Position numbers and translations under genes: made by a program | In this document: one piece after another, positions 62,805 to 64,000 of the stretch | Position numbering within the stretch: position 1 is the first letter of the stretch | How the letters are laid out: every line of letters begins with the position of its first letter | The notes under the pieces: generated by a model | Seen by the model: only the letters and a program-made list of their open reading frames with translations | Databases searched by the model: none | Told to the model about the DNA's origin: nothing | Assembly: GCA_907163075.1 (NCBI GenBank) | Contig: CAJQTY010000001.1 | Location: 1,860,001 to 1,924,000, forward strand | Origin: an uncultured Rhodocyclaceae bacterium | Lineage (GTDB): Bacteria; Pseudomonadota; Gammaproteobacteria; Burkholderiales; Rhodocyclaceae | DNA length: 64,000 nt | Reading direction: 5' to 3'

Positions 62805-63486
62805 ATAGGGGCAAAGAATGGAGGGGAGATTTTAGGCCTGGAAGGTTACCAGAGGATCAATGATGGGTTCTCGGTAATCGCCAAGAAGGCAGAAGGTCTA
62901 TTTGCACGGTCAACTCCCTAAAATGTTCAAAGATTCTGCAAGTGCCATGTTCCCCTGGTCACTCAAATTTCAAGCGGCGACCTCTCAGCCTCATATTCGT
63001 GATTGAACAGTGCCGTCCGGACTCCCCACCGAGTTCACCAACGCCGTTTCGAGCAAAGTGATTCCGCCAACCGTCCTGCCAAGCGTTCGCCAACGCTGGA
63101 ATTTCACTCCGATGCGCTGTAACAGAAAAGCGCATGTGCGAGATTGGGTTCTATTCTGGACGTTCGGCAGCTCACCAGATGAGCCTGGACAAAAAAGAGC
63201 CTTACCCATCTGCGACAACACCCCGACCGACTTGGCACCCCCGTTCCTTGGGCTGCGGGCCGCCCCTTGGGGCGAGCGCAAACTGCCAGACCCCCATCGG
63301 CACGACTATCGATCATGGTGAAGGATATTTCGACCTCCATAGTCTCGCCCGATCGCGCACAACGACGTTCGAATAATCTTTGGCTCGCCCGGTAGGCTCA
63401 TCTGGTGAGCGACAGGCCGTCTTTTCTTGTTGAAGATGCCATTCATGAAATCCGTGTTGGCCAAACCCGCAAGGATAATCACGATC
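62805..63486. other. Gap of 0.7 kb upstream of sbcD
   Basis: No supported gene. Contains the 17-bp inverted repeat described separately and the probable sbcDC promoter. Frames up to 103 codons have no motifs and look like chance readings of a repeat. Confidence 0.5.
63170..63410. repeat. 17-bp perfect inverted repeat bounding ~240 bp
   Basis: gctcaccagatgagcct at 63170-63186 is repeated in inverse as aggctcatctggtgagc at 63394-63410. The 207 bp between are noncoding. It may be a miniature element or the ends of a decayed insertion; no target duplication is visible. Confidence 0.55.
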
Positions 63487-64000
63487 ATGACCCGATTTGT
63501 CGAACCCGCCGTTGTTGCCTGTCCATTGTGTGAAGCTCGTCTTCTGCAAAAGCGTCTTGCCTCAATCAATGACTATGGAGCGGTGTATTGGTCGGACAAT
63601 TACGCTGACATCCTGTTCTTGAATTCGATAAGCTCGTTGGTTTGCTGCCCGACCTGCGAAGGAATATTTTGGGCCGAAGATGCTGAGCGCCTCGGCATCA
63701 TGCCCAATCGTCCTGCCTCCCTGCGTTGGTCCGGCCTTAGGTGGCTATGGGCCAAATGGCCCGAGGACTACCAAAGCGTACTTGCGGCAGAAGACGCATG
63801 GAAAGCCAAGCCAGAAGACTGGGAATGGACCACCGATCTTGATCGTCCGCGAGGCAGAGAGTTGTTGTGGGCTCTGGAGCATGGGATCGGCTCTACGATT
63901 GAGCGAGAAACACACATTCGCATGAGACTCTGGTGGGCAGGCAACAATCCTCATCGTGGCTATAGAAAGAGGAGCCCCATGAGCGCCCCACAAACGCTAG
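63487..64000 (+). CDS. Zinc-ribbon protein, cut by window end
   Basis: An open frame from ATG 63487 to the window end, 171 codons without a stop. The N-terminal part has two Cys pairs, VACPLCEARLL and LVCCPTCEGIFW, about 45 residues apart, which can bind one zinc ion. The rest is Trp-rich and charged (WSGLRWLWAKWPEDYQSVLAAE, then REDELLW-type stretch RGRELLWALEHG, and IRMRLWWAGNNPHRG). I do not recognise the family. The start could instead be the in-frame ATG at 63445. The 3' end is missing. Confidence 0.65.
   Translation, partial: MTRFVEPAVVACPLCEARLLQKRLASINDYGAVYWSDNYADILFLNSISSLVCCPTCEGIFWAEDAERLGIMPNRPASLRWSGLRWLWAKWPEDYQSVLAAEDAWKAKPEDWEWTTDLDRPRGRELLWALEHGIGSTIERETHIRMRLWWAGNNPHRGYRKRSPMSAPQTL

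Noticed and set aside
1..64000. tRNA or rRNA genes
   Set aside because: No cloverleaf with a T-loop GTTCGA-type motif in context and no rRNA-like stretch was noticed by eye; a tRNAscan run would settle it.

Overview
The window looks like a chromosomal segment of a Gram-negative proteobacterium, most likely a betaproteobacterium. This rests on overall gene style: RecBCD rather than AddAB, IHF alpha, a FixJ-type two-component system, SbcCD and a DsbA/FrnE-type protein. It is an inference, because no rRNA or other taxonomic marker is present. Housekeeping blocks (recCBD, ihfA, a large cation/proton antiporter operon, sbcDC) alternate with accessory islands that hold likely defence or mobile genes, broken genes and noncoding repeats.

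Left part (1-12 kb): a cut-off FtsZ paralogue and a PcfJ-like protein are followed by a tight minus-strand operon of three genes joined by 4-bp overlaps. They encode a protein of unknown function, a Tdp1-like HKN phosphodiesterase and a SNF2-type helicase. Next come a 3'-5' exonuclease gene broken by a 14-bp tandem duplication and a NERD-nuclease/UvrD-type helicase. The three-gene operon is the best candidate here for an undescribed DNA-processing or defence system.

Centre-left (12-33 kb): recC-recB-recD with 4-bp overlaps, a DnaQ-like exonuclease, a small secreted PsiF-like protein, a FrnE-like oxidoreductase and ihfA. Small hypothetical genes follow, one with an internal amber stop. Then comes a second candidate island: four minus-strand genes ending in a membrane-anchored Mrr-type nuclease with a zinc ribbon, divergent from a membrane protein with a C-terminal Cys cluster. 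A 5'-nucleotidase and a frameshifted YpsA-like gene close the block.

Centre (33-56 kb): two 1631-bp copies of a one-gene mobile element, pointing outward, bracket about 20 kb. Their boundaries match exactly and their encoded proteins are identical. Between them lie an ADP-ribosylglycohydrolase, a Sel1-type protein, a soluble histidine kinase with a 21-residue repeat, an elastin-like secreted protein and a group II intron. A CaCA-type antiporter and a MASE1 kinase/FixJ-type regulator pair follow. Divergent from these is a 12-gene operon for an Mrp/Mbh-like antiporter with three large proton-channel subunits and a terminal universal stress protein. A 5'-truncated oadB-like fragment and a degenerate GC-rich repeat field follow.

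Right part (56-64 kb): a small membrane protein, another repeat field, a small soluble protein, sbcC and sbcD with a 4-bp overlap, a noncoding stretch with a 17-bp perfect inverted repeat, and a zinc-ribbon protein cut by the window edge. I see no tRNA, rRNA or CRISPR array.
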